33,184 nucleotides of DNA, taken from assembly GCA_945861685.1 (NCBI GenBank), contig CAMAVO010000012.1:1-33184 (forward strand), written 5' to 3'. Positions 9,841-18,823 of the stretch are shown in pieces. The translations under genes and the position numbers were made by a program. A model generated the notes under the pieces. It did no database searches, had not been told where the DNA came from, and saw only the letters and a list, made by a program, of their open reading frames with translations. This stretch comes from Chitinophaga pinensis. Lineage in GTDB: Bacteria > Bacteroidota > Bacteroidia > SXHM01. How positions within the stretch are numbered: the stretch's first letter is position 1; each line of letters starts with the position of its first letter.

Positions 9841-10254
9841 ATGAAAAAGATAAAACACATAATGCTGGTAGATGATGACGACACTAACATTTATGTAACC
9901 CGCAGGTTTATTGAAAAAGCAGGTATTGCTGAAAAAGTAACCAGCAAAAAAAGCGGGGAGGAGGCATTGGCCTATTTCTCGGATTTTGAGAAATACAAAA
10001 GTGATCCTGAAAGTGAAATAGACCTTATTTTCTTAGACATCAATATGCCCGTAATGGATGGGTTTGAGTTTCTGGAAGAGTTTGAAAAACTAACCTTTGA
10101 ACCTGCGCTGAAGAAAGTGAAAATCATTATGCTTACTTCTTCCGTGTTTCATATCGACCGCTTTAAATCACAAAGCTTTCCCAACGTTATCAGCTACATC
10201 AGCAAGCCTGTTTCTATCGACAGTTTGAAAGATATTGCTGAACGCTATTTTTAG
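9841..10254 (+). CDS. Single-domain response regulator (CheY-like receiver)
   Basis: MLVDDDDTN, IDLIFLDINMPVMDGFEFLE, IIMLTSS, SYISKPVS; directly follows the kinase. Confidence 0.93.
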   Translation: MKKIKHIMLVDDDDTNIYVTRRFIEKAGIAEKVTSKKSGEEALAYFSDFEKYKSDPESEIDLIFLDINMPVMDGFEFLEEFEKLTFEPALKKVKIIMLTSSVFHIDRFKSQSFPNVISYISKPVSIDSLKDIAERYF

Positions 10255-10282
10255 TTCTCCTGTTTTTCTTTCTTATTAATCC

Positions 10283-10290
10283 TACCTTTG
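10283..10290 (+). promoter_or_regulatory. TAnnTTTG -7 element
   Basis: TACCTTTG, 20 nt before the ATG at 10311. Confidence 0.45.
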
Positions 10291-10310
10291 AAATCATAAA
10301 CCCCACAAAA

Positions 10311-10760
10311 ATGAAACGATACATTACAGCACTTTGCGCAGGCTCATTATTATTTTTCTCATGCGCAAATGAACAGGAAAAAGCAACTGATAAAACCGAA
10401 AGCACTAAACAGGACGCAGCGCAATCCACTACACCAACTGCACTGCCACCATCGGCATCACCTACTTTTAATCCTGGTCAGCAAATGGTAACACCGCAAG
10501 CTGCCACACCTGTTGCAGCCGGCATGAACCCCGAACACGGCCAACCCGGACACCGTTGCGATATTGCTGTAGGCGCACCGCTTAACTCACCACCTGCTGC
10601 AGCACCTGCAGTAACTTCGGCCCCAACATTTAATACACCGTCTCCAACGCAAACACCCGTAGCTACACCACCGGCTGCAACTGCTCCTGGAATGAATCCA
10701 CCGCACGGACAACCGGGACATGATTGTGCCATTGCCGTTGGTGCTCCTTTGAATAAATAG
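10311..10760 (+). CDS. Pro/Ala-rich lipoprotein with two GMNPxHGQPGHxCxIAVGAPLN peptide repeats
   Basis: MKRYITALCAGSLLFFSCANE (lipobox FFSC); repeats encoded at 10521-10586 and 10689-10757. Confidence 0.85.
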   Translation: MKRYITALCAGSLLFFSCANEQEKATDKTESTKQDAAQSTTPTALPPSASPTFNPGQQMVTPQAATPVAAGMNPEHGQPGHRCDIAVGAPLNSPPAAAPAVTSAPTFNTPSPTQTPVATPPAATAPGMNPPHGQPGHDCAIAVGAPLNK

Positions 10761-10766
10761 TTGCGT

Positions 10767-11006
10767 TTAGTTTTTTACCAGTTTCAGGTAAAGCTTTTCT
10801 ATTTTCTCTCTCGCCCAGGGTGTTCGTCTTAAAAAGGTAAGGCTTGAATTCAGCGATGGATTGGTGATAAAACATTTTATCCTCACGCGCTGCCCAAGCT
10901 CTTCCCAGCCATATTCTTCAACAAGGCGTTCCAGTATGGTGGACAAGGTTATTCCGTGTAAAGGATTATTGGGTTGCGGGTTGGCGGGTGTCTTTTCCTC
11001 TGACAT
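10767..11006 (-). CDS. VF530/DUF2132 family DNA-binding protein
   Basis: [62 protein letters not shown]. Confidence 0.88.
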   Translation of the reverse strand: MSEEKTPANPQPNNPLHGITLSTILERLVEEYGWEELGQRVRIKCFITNPSLNSSLTFLRRTPWAREKIEKLYLKLVKN

Positions 11007-11021
11007 TTCGTTAATTGAAAT

Positions 11022-13577
11022 TTACTGAACAATTATTTTTTTACTAAATTTTTCTGCTCCTGCTGAAATGCTAACAAAATAAACTCCGCTTTGAAGTTGC
11101 GCGCGATTAAAATTAATTTGTTGCTCTCCAACAAGATTTCCTTTGTTTTCAAAAAATACTAGTTGTCCTTTCAAATCGTAAACATCAATTGAAACTGCAC
11201 ATGGGTTTTTAAGATCAAATGAAACCGTTGTTGTTTGTGAAAATGGATTTGGAAAAATATTCAGTTGATTCTCTATTCCATTTTCTGCAACCGAAACCAA
11301 AGGTTCATCGGTAATAGCAAAATCCCAGGTGCCGCGACCGTAGGTTCCAAAGCGTACGGTGTTAAGTGAAGGAATAAAATCAACGCTTGTAAAATTCTGG
11401 TCAGGAGCAGTTATGCCGGCCATGTCAAACCATTCCTGCGTATTGAAATTATAGCAATACGGTCCTGCATCTGTGGCGGCAAACAACAACAATTCGGTTG
11501 AAGAAAGTTTTAAATCATTGAAAGAAGTTTGAGGAATAAGATTGTCTAATGGAGAAAAGTTCTGTCCGTGATTTTTAGAAACAAATACTCCCGGATTGCT
11601 GTAGCCGCTGCCACCTATTATTACTCTTCCCAATTCGGTTGGTGAAGGTATAATCACGTTTCCACGAAAATCAGGTTCGTCAAAACTTGCAGATAAAGTC
11701 CAGGTTTGTCCTTCGTCATCAGAATAAAAAAAGCGGCCGCGGTTGGTAAGCACATACCGGTAGTTCCAGTCGATAGGCGAGTAGGCAACAGCCGTAATTT
11801 CATTGGTATTGCTAATACTGAAATTGTAAGGAAGGCGCTCTGCTTCAACATCACCGCTGATGTGTTGCAGGTGCCAGAGGTATTGCCCGCTCACTGCAGA
11901 ATCGCCACCGCCTGTAAACGCATAATTGTAATCAAACGGGTCAGACATCATGGGTGCCATCCATTGCCATCCATCACCAACAAAATCCCAGTAAGCAGCA
12001 AAATCACCCAGATCTGCCGCATCGGGATAATACATCGCAAAGCCGGGATACACCGTCCACAGGCTGTTCCCGTTGTTGCCCGAAACAATACTCCCGTAGT
12101 CACCGCTAATACTTTGTTTAAAACCTAACACACCACCCGAATCAACACGACACTTTTGAAAACCCTGATCCTGGCTGCCCATGTAAATATAATTGGTGTT
12201 TACACGATTGGTGTAGGTTGAGTAAAATTGCCCTGTGCCTATCCCGGAGAGGGTAATATTTTCAACCTGGTCTAATTGATTGTATGATTTATAAAGTCCG
12301 CCATCGGTTGAAATCATGGTTACCTCATTGCCAAGTGTATCATAGAATAAATCAATTCCATCAATATCGGCATGAAGAGAATAACGCACATTACCATAAT
12401 ACTCAAACCACTCGTTGCGGGGAAACCATCCTGCACCGGCATCGCCCGTAATGTGGCAGTTTACTGCACCAAAATATAAACGATCAGCATCGTTGAGCGA
12501 ACATGCAAAACTGTTGCGCCCCCAAAGTCCGGCAGGTTCATCACCGGAGTAAGTCCAGTTCAGTCCGCTGTTATCACTGCGGTAAACGGCACCGTCCGAA
12601 AGAACAGCAAGTTTTGCTGTTCCGTTGTTTTCTTCCAATCCTGTAATTACTGCATTGCCACCCGAACTGCCGATGTTGGCTACAAACACCGGTTGCCCTG
12701 TATTGTCTAATTTATAAAAGTCGGCATCGTTGATGAGGTAAACATTACCGCTTGTTCCGTAACGTGCGGTCCATATATCGGTGTTGCCCGCCCATCCCGA
12801 ATACGATGTAATGCGTGTAAAACTTTCGCCCAAATCATCCGAGCGATACAACGCTGCAACGGGTTCCCAGGCTGGTCCATAATCCCATTCCAAAACCAGC
12901 GTGTAGAAAATTTTTGGTTCTGTAGAAGTAACAATCACACGGATAACATTGCCCCAGTCAATCAGGCTTTCCAAGCCTGTTGCGGTTTCCCAGGTAAGTC
13001 CATCGTTGTCGCTGTAGTAAAAATATTTTCCACCTGCCATGTAAAGACGGTTACCGTTTTGCAGTTCAAGGTGGCGAACAAAAATAATTTCGTTGCTCAT
13101 ATAATCATTCAGCGGCTGCCAATCATCACCATCCAATGTGCCTTTCCACAAAACACCGCCTGATGAGCCTGCATAAACCGTGTTGGTTTCAAAATCAATG
13201 TCGCAGGTGTGCATGCGTCCTGCAATATTGGTGCTGCCACGCTCACGCCATTCGCCCGTCAATGAACCGTTGCCCAGCGTTTCCAGAATTTTTTCGTTTG
13301 ATTTCAGTTGTCCTTTTTTGTAGAGTTCTTTGCGATACTGATTTCTTTTTTCGGCTCTTTCTTTTCTTGTTTGTTCGTCCATTGCCTTCCAGTCAATTCC
13401 TTCGGCTGCCCCATGTTTTTTCTCCCACCATTCTTTACGCCTTTGTTTCATTTCTTCATTTTCCTGAATTTCTGCGGGCGAAGGCTGTCTTTTTTCTTTT
13501 CCCGAAAAAAGTAACAATAAACCCATTGAAGGAATAATCAATAAAAATGCGGAGATAAGAACTTTTGTTTTATGCAT
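11022..13577 (-). CDS. Secreted BNR/VPS10-like repeat (beta-propeller) protein with T9SS type A sorting domain
   Basis: Repeated SDDxGxTW-type motifs (YSDNDGLTWETATG, RSDDLGESFTRI, RSDNSGLNWTYSG, YSDDEGQTWTLSA, SKNHGQNFSPL); C-terminus NIFPNPFSQTTTVSFDLKN...SGVYFVSISAGAEKFSKKIIVQ. Confidence 0.9.
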   Translation of the reverse strand: MHKTKVLISAFLLIIPSMGLLLLFSGKEKRQPSPAEIQENEEMKQRRKEWWEKKHGAAEGIDWKAMDEQTRKERAEKRNQYRKELYKKGQLKSNEKILETLGNGSLTGEWRERGSTNIAGRMHTCDIDFETNTVYAGSSGGVLWKGTLDGDDWQPLNDYMSNEIIFVRHLELQNGNRLYMAGGKYFYYSDNDGLTWETATGLESLIDWGNVIRVIVTSTEPKIFYTLVLEWDYGPAWEPVAALYRSDDLGESFTRITSYSGWAGNTDIWTARYGTSGNVYLINDADFYKLDNTGQPVFVANIGSSGGNAVITGLEENNGTAKLAVLSDGAVYRSDNSGLNWTYSGDEPAGLWGRNSFACSLNDADRLYFGAVNCHITGDAGAGWFPRNEWFEYYGNVRYSLHADIDGIDLFYDTLGNEVTMISTDGGLYKSYNQLDQVENITLSGIGTGQFYSTYTNRVNTNYIYMGSQDQGFQKCRVDSGGVLGFKQSISGDYGSIVSGNNGNSLWTVYPGFAMYYPDAADLGDFAAYWDFVGDGWQWMAPMMSDPFDYNYAFTGGGDSAVSGQYLWHLQHISGDVEAERLPYNFSISNTNEITAVAYSPIDWNYRYVLTNRGRFFYSDDEGQTWTLSASFDEPDFRGNVIIPSPTELGRVIIGGSGYSNPGVFVSKNHGQNFSPLDNLIPQTSFNDLKLSSTELLLFAATDAGPYCYNFNTQEWFDMAGITAPDQNFTSVDFIPSLNTVRFGTYGRGTWDFAITDEPLVSVAENGIENQLNIFPNPFSQTTTVSFDLKNPCAVSIDVYDLKGQLVFFENKGNLVGEQQINFNRAQLQSGVYFVSISAGAEKFSKKIIVQ

Positions 13578-13582
13578 ATAAA

Positions 13583-14707
13583 TTATCTGTTAATCACACG
13601 CTCATAAAGGCTTTCGTAAAGCGGAAGAATTTTTGAAAGCTCAAAATCTTTGGCGCGTTTCAATGCATTTTTACGAAAGGTGTCGTGTGTGTTTTTGTCT
13701 TTTAAAATACTGATTGCATTCTTTGCCATGTCGTCAACATCGCCTACATTACTCAGGTAACCCGAAACTCCATGAACATTTACTTCGGGCAAGCCACCTG
13801 TATTGGTTGAAATAACCGGAACAGATGCAGCCATTGCTTCCAATGCAGAAAGACCAAAGCTCTCTGTTTCGGAAGGCAAGATAAAAAGATCGGCCATTGC
13901 CAAAACTTGTTCAGTTGCCTTCAGTTTACCGAGAAATTGAATTTCCTCACATGTCCCCAATTCGCGACAAAGCGCTTCAATCTTGCTGCGTTCAGGGCCA
14001 TCGCCCACCAGCAAAAGTTTGGCAGGAATTTCTTTTCTCACTTTATCGAAAATGCGCACAACATCTTCAACACGCTTTACTGGGCGAAAGTTGGAGATGT
14101 GCAATAACACCTTTCTGTCGCCTGTATTGTAATTGAATTTGGTGAGTGCATTTTTTGCCTTGCTGTACAAATCTATATCCACAAAATTTGGAATTACCTC
14201 AATGTCGCGCTTTACGTTAAAGAACTTATAAGTGTCCTGCTTCAGGCTTTCTGAAACAGAAGTTACTGCATCGCTTTCATTGATCGCAAAAGTGATAACA
14301 GGTTCAAACGATGCATCTTTTCCTACCAGCGTAATATCTGTTCCGTGCAGCGTGGTGATGTACGGAATTTTTATGCCCTGCGAAGCTAAAATCTGTTTGG
14401 CCATATAGGCTGCAGATGCATGTGGGATGGCATAATGCACATGAAGTAAATCTAATTTTTCATGTTTTGCTACATCTACTAATTTGCTGGAAAGTACCAG
14501 TTCATAAGGTTGGTAATCAAACAATGGGTAATCACTTACCTGTACTTCGTGGTAAAAAAGGTTGGGCGAAAAGCTGTCAAATCGTACCGGCATATCGTAG
14601 CTGATAAAATGCACCTGATGTCCTTTATGTGCAAGTGCATTGCCTAATTCAGTTGCCACCACACCGCTTCCACCAAAGGTGGGATAACAGACTATACCGA
14701 TTTTCAT
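13583..14707 (-). CDS. bshA: N-acetyl-alpha-D-glucosaminyl L-malate synthase (bacillithiol biosynthesis)
   Basis: [43 protein letters not shown]...; [20 protein letters not shown]4 motif [30 protein letters not shown]. Confidence 0.92.
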   Translation of the reverse strand: MKIGIVCYPTFGGSGVVATELGNALAHKGHQVHFISYDMPVRFDSFSPNLFYHEVQVSDYPLFDYQPYELVLSSKLVDVAKHEKLDLLHVHYAIPHASAAYMAKQILASQGIKIPYITTLHGTDITLVGKDASFEPVITFAINESDAVTSVSESLKQDTYKFFNVKRDIEVIPNFVDIDLYSKAKNALTKFNYNTGDRKVLLHISNFRPVKRVEDVVRIFDKVRKEIPAKLLLVGDGPERSKIEALCRELGTCEEIQFLGKLKATEQVLAMADLFILPSETESFGLSALEAMAASVPVISTNTGGLPEVNVHGVSGYLSNVGDVDDMAKNAISILKDKNTHDTFRKNALKRAKDFELSKILPLYESLYERVINR

Positions 14708-14812
14708 TTATGAGTTGTTCGAGTTAAAATGATTGTAAAGATAAATAACTTCATTAGTGTATTGATTTCGATTTTAGCAGTAGTTAATATCAAATAAAAT
14801 GAAAGCCATATA

Positions 14813-15295
14813 CTATTCATTCTCGTAAAATTTCTCCTTCTTCAATAACCTATTGATTGCATTTGCCAGTCTGTCAATTTTAGTTTCTTCTCTCTTTGCC
14901 GAATAAATCCAGTTGATGTAATACTTCTGTTCGCTTTCAGTCAATGAATTAAAAAACTGCAAGGCTTCCGGCTCATCAGTCAGACAAAGCAGCATTTCTT
15001 CAGGAACTTCTAAGGGTTCGTTATCTGGAAATAAAACAATTTGCACGTAATCGCCTTCCTGCTTTTTGATAACTTTTCGTATTTCAGCTTTTACTGGAAG
15101 AAACAGATTACCATCACCCATCGGCATCAGGTGATATTTCCTTATTTCAAATCCATCAATAGTTCCTCTTACTTTTCTCCAACCGAACGGTGCTTTTTTA
15201 TCAGGTCGGATATCGGGCAGCCGAGCATAGGTCCAGCCACCTTTGCCTGGATATTTTTCAAGAAGTAATTTTTTACTGACTAATGGCTTTTCCAT
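14813..15295 (-). CDS. YdeI/OmpD-associated (DUF1905-like) protein
   Basis: GGWTYARLPDIRPDKKAPFGWRKVRGTIDGFEIRKYHLMPMGDGNLFLPVKAEIRKVIKKQEGDYVQIVLF; C-terminal EQKYYINWIYSAKREETKIDRLANAINRL. Confidence 0.8.
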   Translation of the reverse strand: MEKPLVSKKLLLEKYPGKGGWTYARLPDIRPDKKAPFGWRKVRGTIDGFEIRKYHLMPMGDGNLFLPVKAEIRKVIKKQEGDYVQIVLFPDNEPLEVPEEMLLCLTDEPEALQFFNSLTESEQKYYINWIYSAKREETKIDRLANAINRLLKKEKFYENE

Positions 15296-15300
15296 AAAGG

Positions 15301-15882
15301 TTAGCCATGAATTGTTTCTTTTTTCCCGTATTTGGCAATTACAGTTGCTTCATATTCCAGAAACTCTTTCCAGCGTTTATCCACATCTTCGCCTTTAGCA
15401 TATTTCTTTGCCAGCTTTATAAACGTGGTGTAATGATTAGCTTCGCTCACCATCAGATCGCGGTAAAAATCAGAAAGCTCTTTGTCCTGAATATTTTCTG
15501 AAAGTACCCGAAAACGCTCACAGCTGCGGGCTTCAATCATGGCAGAGAAAAGCAGCCTGTCAACCAATACAATTTCTCGTTTGTATCCTTTTCTTACAAA
15601 CAAATAGAGTTCATTTACATATTCATCTCTGCGCTCTCTGCCCAAAACATTTCCGCGCTTTTTAATCAGTTCATGAACCTGATTAAAGTGGTCTAACTCT
15701 TCCTGAGCAAGTGCAATCATCTGTTCTACCAGATCAGGATATTCAGGAGCAAACACAATTAATGAAATAGCATTGGTTGCAGCTTTCTGTTCGCAGAAAG
15801 CATGATCCGTTAGTATCTCGTCAATGTTTGTTTCAACAATGTTTACCCAGCGAGGGTCGGTTGGTAATTTAAGTCCCAGCAT
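15301..15882 (-). CDS. miaE: tRNA-(ms2io6A)-hydroxylase-like diiron protein
   Basis: DPRWVNIVETNIDEILTDHAFCEQKAATNAISLI...EELDHFNQVHELIKKRG...SAMIEARSCERFRVLSE...SEANHYTTFIKLA: diiron ExxH motifs. Confidence 0.9.
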   Translation of the reverse strand: MLGLKLPTDPRWVNIVETNIDEILTDHAFCEQKAATNAISLIVFAPEYPDLVEQMIALAQEELDHFNQVHELIKKRGNVLGRERRDEYVNELYLFVRKGYKREIVLVDRLLFSAMIEARSCERFRVLSENIQDKELSDFYRDLMVSEANHYTTFIKLAKKYAKGEDVDKRWKEFLEYEATVIAKYGKKETIHG

Positions 15883-15921
15883 TTTAAATTATTTCCTGCG
15901 AAATTAGGAATAATAAATTTT

Positions 15922-15929
15922 TAGCTTTG
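15922..15929 (+). promoter_or_regulatory. TAnnTTTG -7 element
   Basis: TAGCTTTG, 19 nt before the TTG start at 15949. Confidence 0.4.
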
Positions 15930-15948
15930 CTACCATAGTTTTACAGTC

Positions 15949-16473
15949 TTGTTCCTCAAAAAACTTCTCCCTTTATCGCTTCTGCTAATTCTGCTGTTCA
16001 ATATCAGCGGGCATTTGATCTCATTCAAAGTATCTCAGCACTCGATAAAAAAAGAGATAAAAAGAAAAATTAAAAGCCAGGTGCCTGAAACTGAATTAAT
16101 CGTTTTCACTTTTAGAATTGCTGACCTGAACAATATTGAGTGGGAAGAAGAAGGAAAAGAATTCTGGCTCAACGGAAACTTATATGACGTAGTAAAAAAA
16201 CAGGAGACTGCCGACAGCATAACCTTCCACTGCATCAACGACAAACAGGAAAAAACGTTATTTGCCAATCTGGAAGAACTGATAACCTGCCAGATGAATT
16301 CTGATGCTCAGACCAACAACACCTCACTTAAAAAATTCCAGTCCGATTATTTTTTCATTCAAACATACCTACAATTTTCTTTTAAAGAAATCAGTTGCTT
16401 GCCAATTGAAATAAAAGACAAACTGCTGAAAGGTTATTTATCTGAAAACCTTCAGCCGCCTGAACAGGCTTAG
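15949..16473 (+). CDS. Small N-terminally anchored hypothetical protein upstream of TonB-dependent receptor (TTG start)
   Basis: Frame open with hydrophobic N-terminus KKLLPLSLLLILLFNISGHLISF; no usable in-frame ATG near the start, so TTG is inferred. Confidence 0.65.
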   Translation: MFLKKLLPLSLLLILLFNISGHLISFKVSQHSIKKEIKRKIKSQVPETELIVFTFRIADLNNIEWEEEGKEFWLNGNLYDVVKKQETADSITFHCINDKQEKTLFANLEELITCQMNSDAQTNNTSLKKFQSDYFFIQTYLQFSFKEISCLPIEIKDKLLKGYLSENLQPPEQA

Positions 16474-16497
16474 ATTTCCAAAGGCTATCTATCAATG

Positions 16498-16520
16498 ATA
16501 CTTCACTGCTTGTGAAGTAT
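16498..16520. repeat. Perfect 9-bp inverted repeat, 5-nt loop, between the small ORF and the TonB receptor
   Basis: ATACTTCAC-TGCTT-GTGAAGTAT. Confidence 0.7.
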
Positions 16521-16545
16521 TCTCTCATTAATTTTTACTCTTAAT

Positions 16546-18756
16546 ATGAAAAATCATATTCTAATATTATTTACCATGCTCTTGTTTTCTCCTTTATTAA
16601 AGGCACAGAAAACAGATGAAAAAGACACGTTGAAATATAACTTTAACGAAGTCGTTATTTCTGCCAGCAAGTTTGAAGAAAAGAAATACGACATACCTCA
16701 ACCTATACAAAGTATAACGTTGAAACAGATTGAACAAACAAATGCACAAAACGCAGGCGACCTTTTAGTTTCTACCGGAACTGTGCTTTCGCAAAAAAGC
16801 CAGGCAGGTGGCGGAAGCCCCATCATACGTGGGTTTGAAGCCAACAAAGTTTTGATTGTTGTGGACGGTGTTCGGATGAACAACGCTATTTTCCGTGGCG
16901 GACATTTGCAGAATGTTATGACCATTGACAACTCTATGTTGGAGCGTGCAGAGATTGTTTTTGGTCCCGGCTCGGTTGTGTATGGCAGCGATGCATTTGG
17001 CGGTGTGATGCATTTCCACACCAAGAAACCTGTTTTTGCTGAAGGCGAAGAATCCTTTGCTTTTAAAGGAAGAACTTACACCCGTTATGCAACTGCTAAT
17101 CAAGAAAAAACAGGACATCTTGATTTCAATCTGGGCGGCAAAAAGTTTGCATCACTGACGAGTTTTACTTATTCCGATTTTGATGACATGCGTCAGGGAA
17201 ACATTCGCAAAGACTCGCTTTCTGATGTCTGGAAACGCAGGTATTATGTGCAACGCATCAATGGTGCAGATGTATTAGTCGCCAATGATGACATTAATAT
17301 TCAGAAATTCTCAGGCTACAGTCAGTACGATATTTTACAGAAGTTCTCATTCAGGCAAAGTGATAAGATTGCACACAACCTGAACTTCCAGCTTTCCAAC
17401 TCTTCCAATCTTCCGCGCTACGACCGGCTTACCGACCCTAAAGGTGGAGGACTTAGCAATGCCGAATGGTATTACGGTCCGCAGCAACGCATAATGGGCT
17501 CTTACCGTCTTGATTTAAGTGGTGAGAATGCACTTTACAGCAATGCACAGATTATTCTTGCGTATCAGGACATAAAGGAAAGCCGTAACCAACGCAAATT
17601 CGGGAATGATAATCTGGCACATCGCAATGAGCATGTGAATGTATACTCACTAAATGCTGATTTCAAAAAAGATCTGGAAAAGCATACTGTGAAATACGGC
17701 ATTGAAGTTACTTACAACAACGTAACATCAACTGCAGAAAATGAGAACATCGTTACAGGTGAAATAACGCCATTAGACACACGCTACCCTAATGGCGGAA
17801 GTACACAGCTCTCTGCTGCCGCTTACATTACCGATTCATGGAAGCTTAGTGAAAAGTCAAGGCTTTCTGCTGGTTTGCGTTACAGTCATGTTGGATTAAA
17901 AAGTTCATTTGATGACAAAACCTTTTTTCCTTTTCCGTTCAATGAAGCAAAACAAAATAACAATGCGCTTACCGGAAACATCGGTTACATTTTTTCACCC
18001 GGCAAAGACTGGCATTTATCATTTTTAGGCTCCACCGGTTTCCGTTCACCCAATATTGACGACATGGCAAAGGTTTTCGAATCGGGCAACGGAACATTGG
18101 TAGTTCCCAACCCTGACCTGAAAGCTGAATATGTTTACAACGGTGAACTTGGAATTTCAAAAGTGATTGCCCGCAAAGTAAAAGTGGAAGCAAGCGGGTG
18201 GTATTCGTATATGACCAATGCAATTGTCACCAAACCATTTACACTTAATGGTGAAGAAACAATTGTGTTCAATGGCGATACAAGCGTAGTGGTTGCAAGT
18301 CAGAATGCGCAAACTGCATTCATCACAGGTGCTTCAGTAAACATGGAAGCACATCTTACCAAATGGTTAGTGATAAACACTGCTCTCACCTACACCTACG
18401 GAAGAATTTTTTCAGATACAGGACATGTGCCGCTCGATCACATTCCACCAATCTTCGGAAGAACAGGAATACAGTTGAACTTCAAAAAGCTGAATGCTGA
18501 AGTATATGCGTTTTATAATGGCGAGAAAAAACTTACGGATTACAGATTAGGAGCAGAAGACAATGAAGCTTATGCTACTGCTGCCGGAATGCCTGCATGG
18601 TGGAACTTGAATGCACGTGCAGGATACAAGTTCAGTCAGAATGTAACCTTGCAGCTTGCGCTTGAAAATATTCTGGATGCGAATTACCGTGTGTTTGCAT
18701 CAGGTATCAGCTCACCCGGAAGGAATTTTATTGCTACGCTGAGAGTTAATTTATAA
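16546..18756 (+). CDS. TonB-dependent outer-membrane receptor (heme/hemoglobin-type plug)
   Basis: Signal peptide; plug GGGSPIIRGFEANKVLIVVDGVRMNNAIFRGGHLQNVMTIDNSMLERAEIVFGPGSVVYGSDAFGGVMHFHTK; C-terminal barrel ending LALENILDANYRVFASGISSPGRNFIATLRVNL. Confidence 0.93.
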   Translation: MKNHILILFTMLLFSPLLKAQKTDEKDTLKYNFNEVVISASKFEEKKYDIPQPIQSITLKQIEQTNAQNAGDLLVSTGTVLSQKSQAGGGSPIIRGFEANKVLIVVDGVRMNNAIFRGGHLQNVMTIDNSMLERAEIVFGPGSVVYGSDAFGGVMHFHTKKPVFAEGEESFAFKGRTYTRYATANQEKTGHLDFNLGGKKFASLTSFTYSDFDDMRQGNIRKDSLSDVWKRRYYVQRINGADVLVANDDINIQKFSGYSQYDILQKFSFRQSDKIAHNLNFQLSNSSNLPRYDRLTDPKGGGLSNAEWYYGPQQRIMGSYRLDLSGENALYSNAQIILAYQDIKESRNQRKFGNDNLAHRNEHVNVYSLNADFKKDLEKHTVKYGIEVTYNNVTSTAENENIVTGEITPLDTRYPNGGSTQLSAAAYITDSWKLSEKSRLSAGLRYSHVGLKSSFDDKTFFPFPFNEAKQNNNALTGNIGYIFSPGKDWHLSFLGSTGFRSPNIDDMAKVFESGNGTLVVPNPDLKAEYVYNGELGISKVIARKVKVEASGWYSYMTNAIVTKPFTLNGEETIVFNGDTSVVVASQNAQTAFITGASVNMEAHLTKWLVINTALTYTYGRIFSDTGHVPLDHIPPIFGRTGIQLNFKKLNAEVYAFYNGEKKLTDYRLGAEDNEAYATAAGMPAWWNLNARAGYKFSQNVTLQLALENILDANYRVFASGISSPGRNFIATLRVNL

Positions 18757-18761
18757 TGATA

Positions 18762-18818
18762 TTGTCACCCTGAGCGTAGTCGAAGGGCATTATGCTTCGA
18801 CTACGCTCAGCATGACAA
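18762..18818. terminator. Long imperfect palindrome filling a convergent intergenic gap; REP-like/bidirectional terminator
   Basis: TTGTCACCCTGAGCGTAGTCGAAG-GGCATTATG-CTTCGACTACGCTCAGCATGACAA: 24-nt arms with 22 matching positions. Confidence 0.75.
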
Positions 18819-18823
18819 AACAC

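Noticed and set aside
11706-12128. 140-aa + strand ORF antisense to the BNR-repeat protein
   Set aside because: Overlaps a clear coding frame with repeated SDDxGxTW motifs; no independent support.
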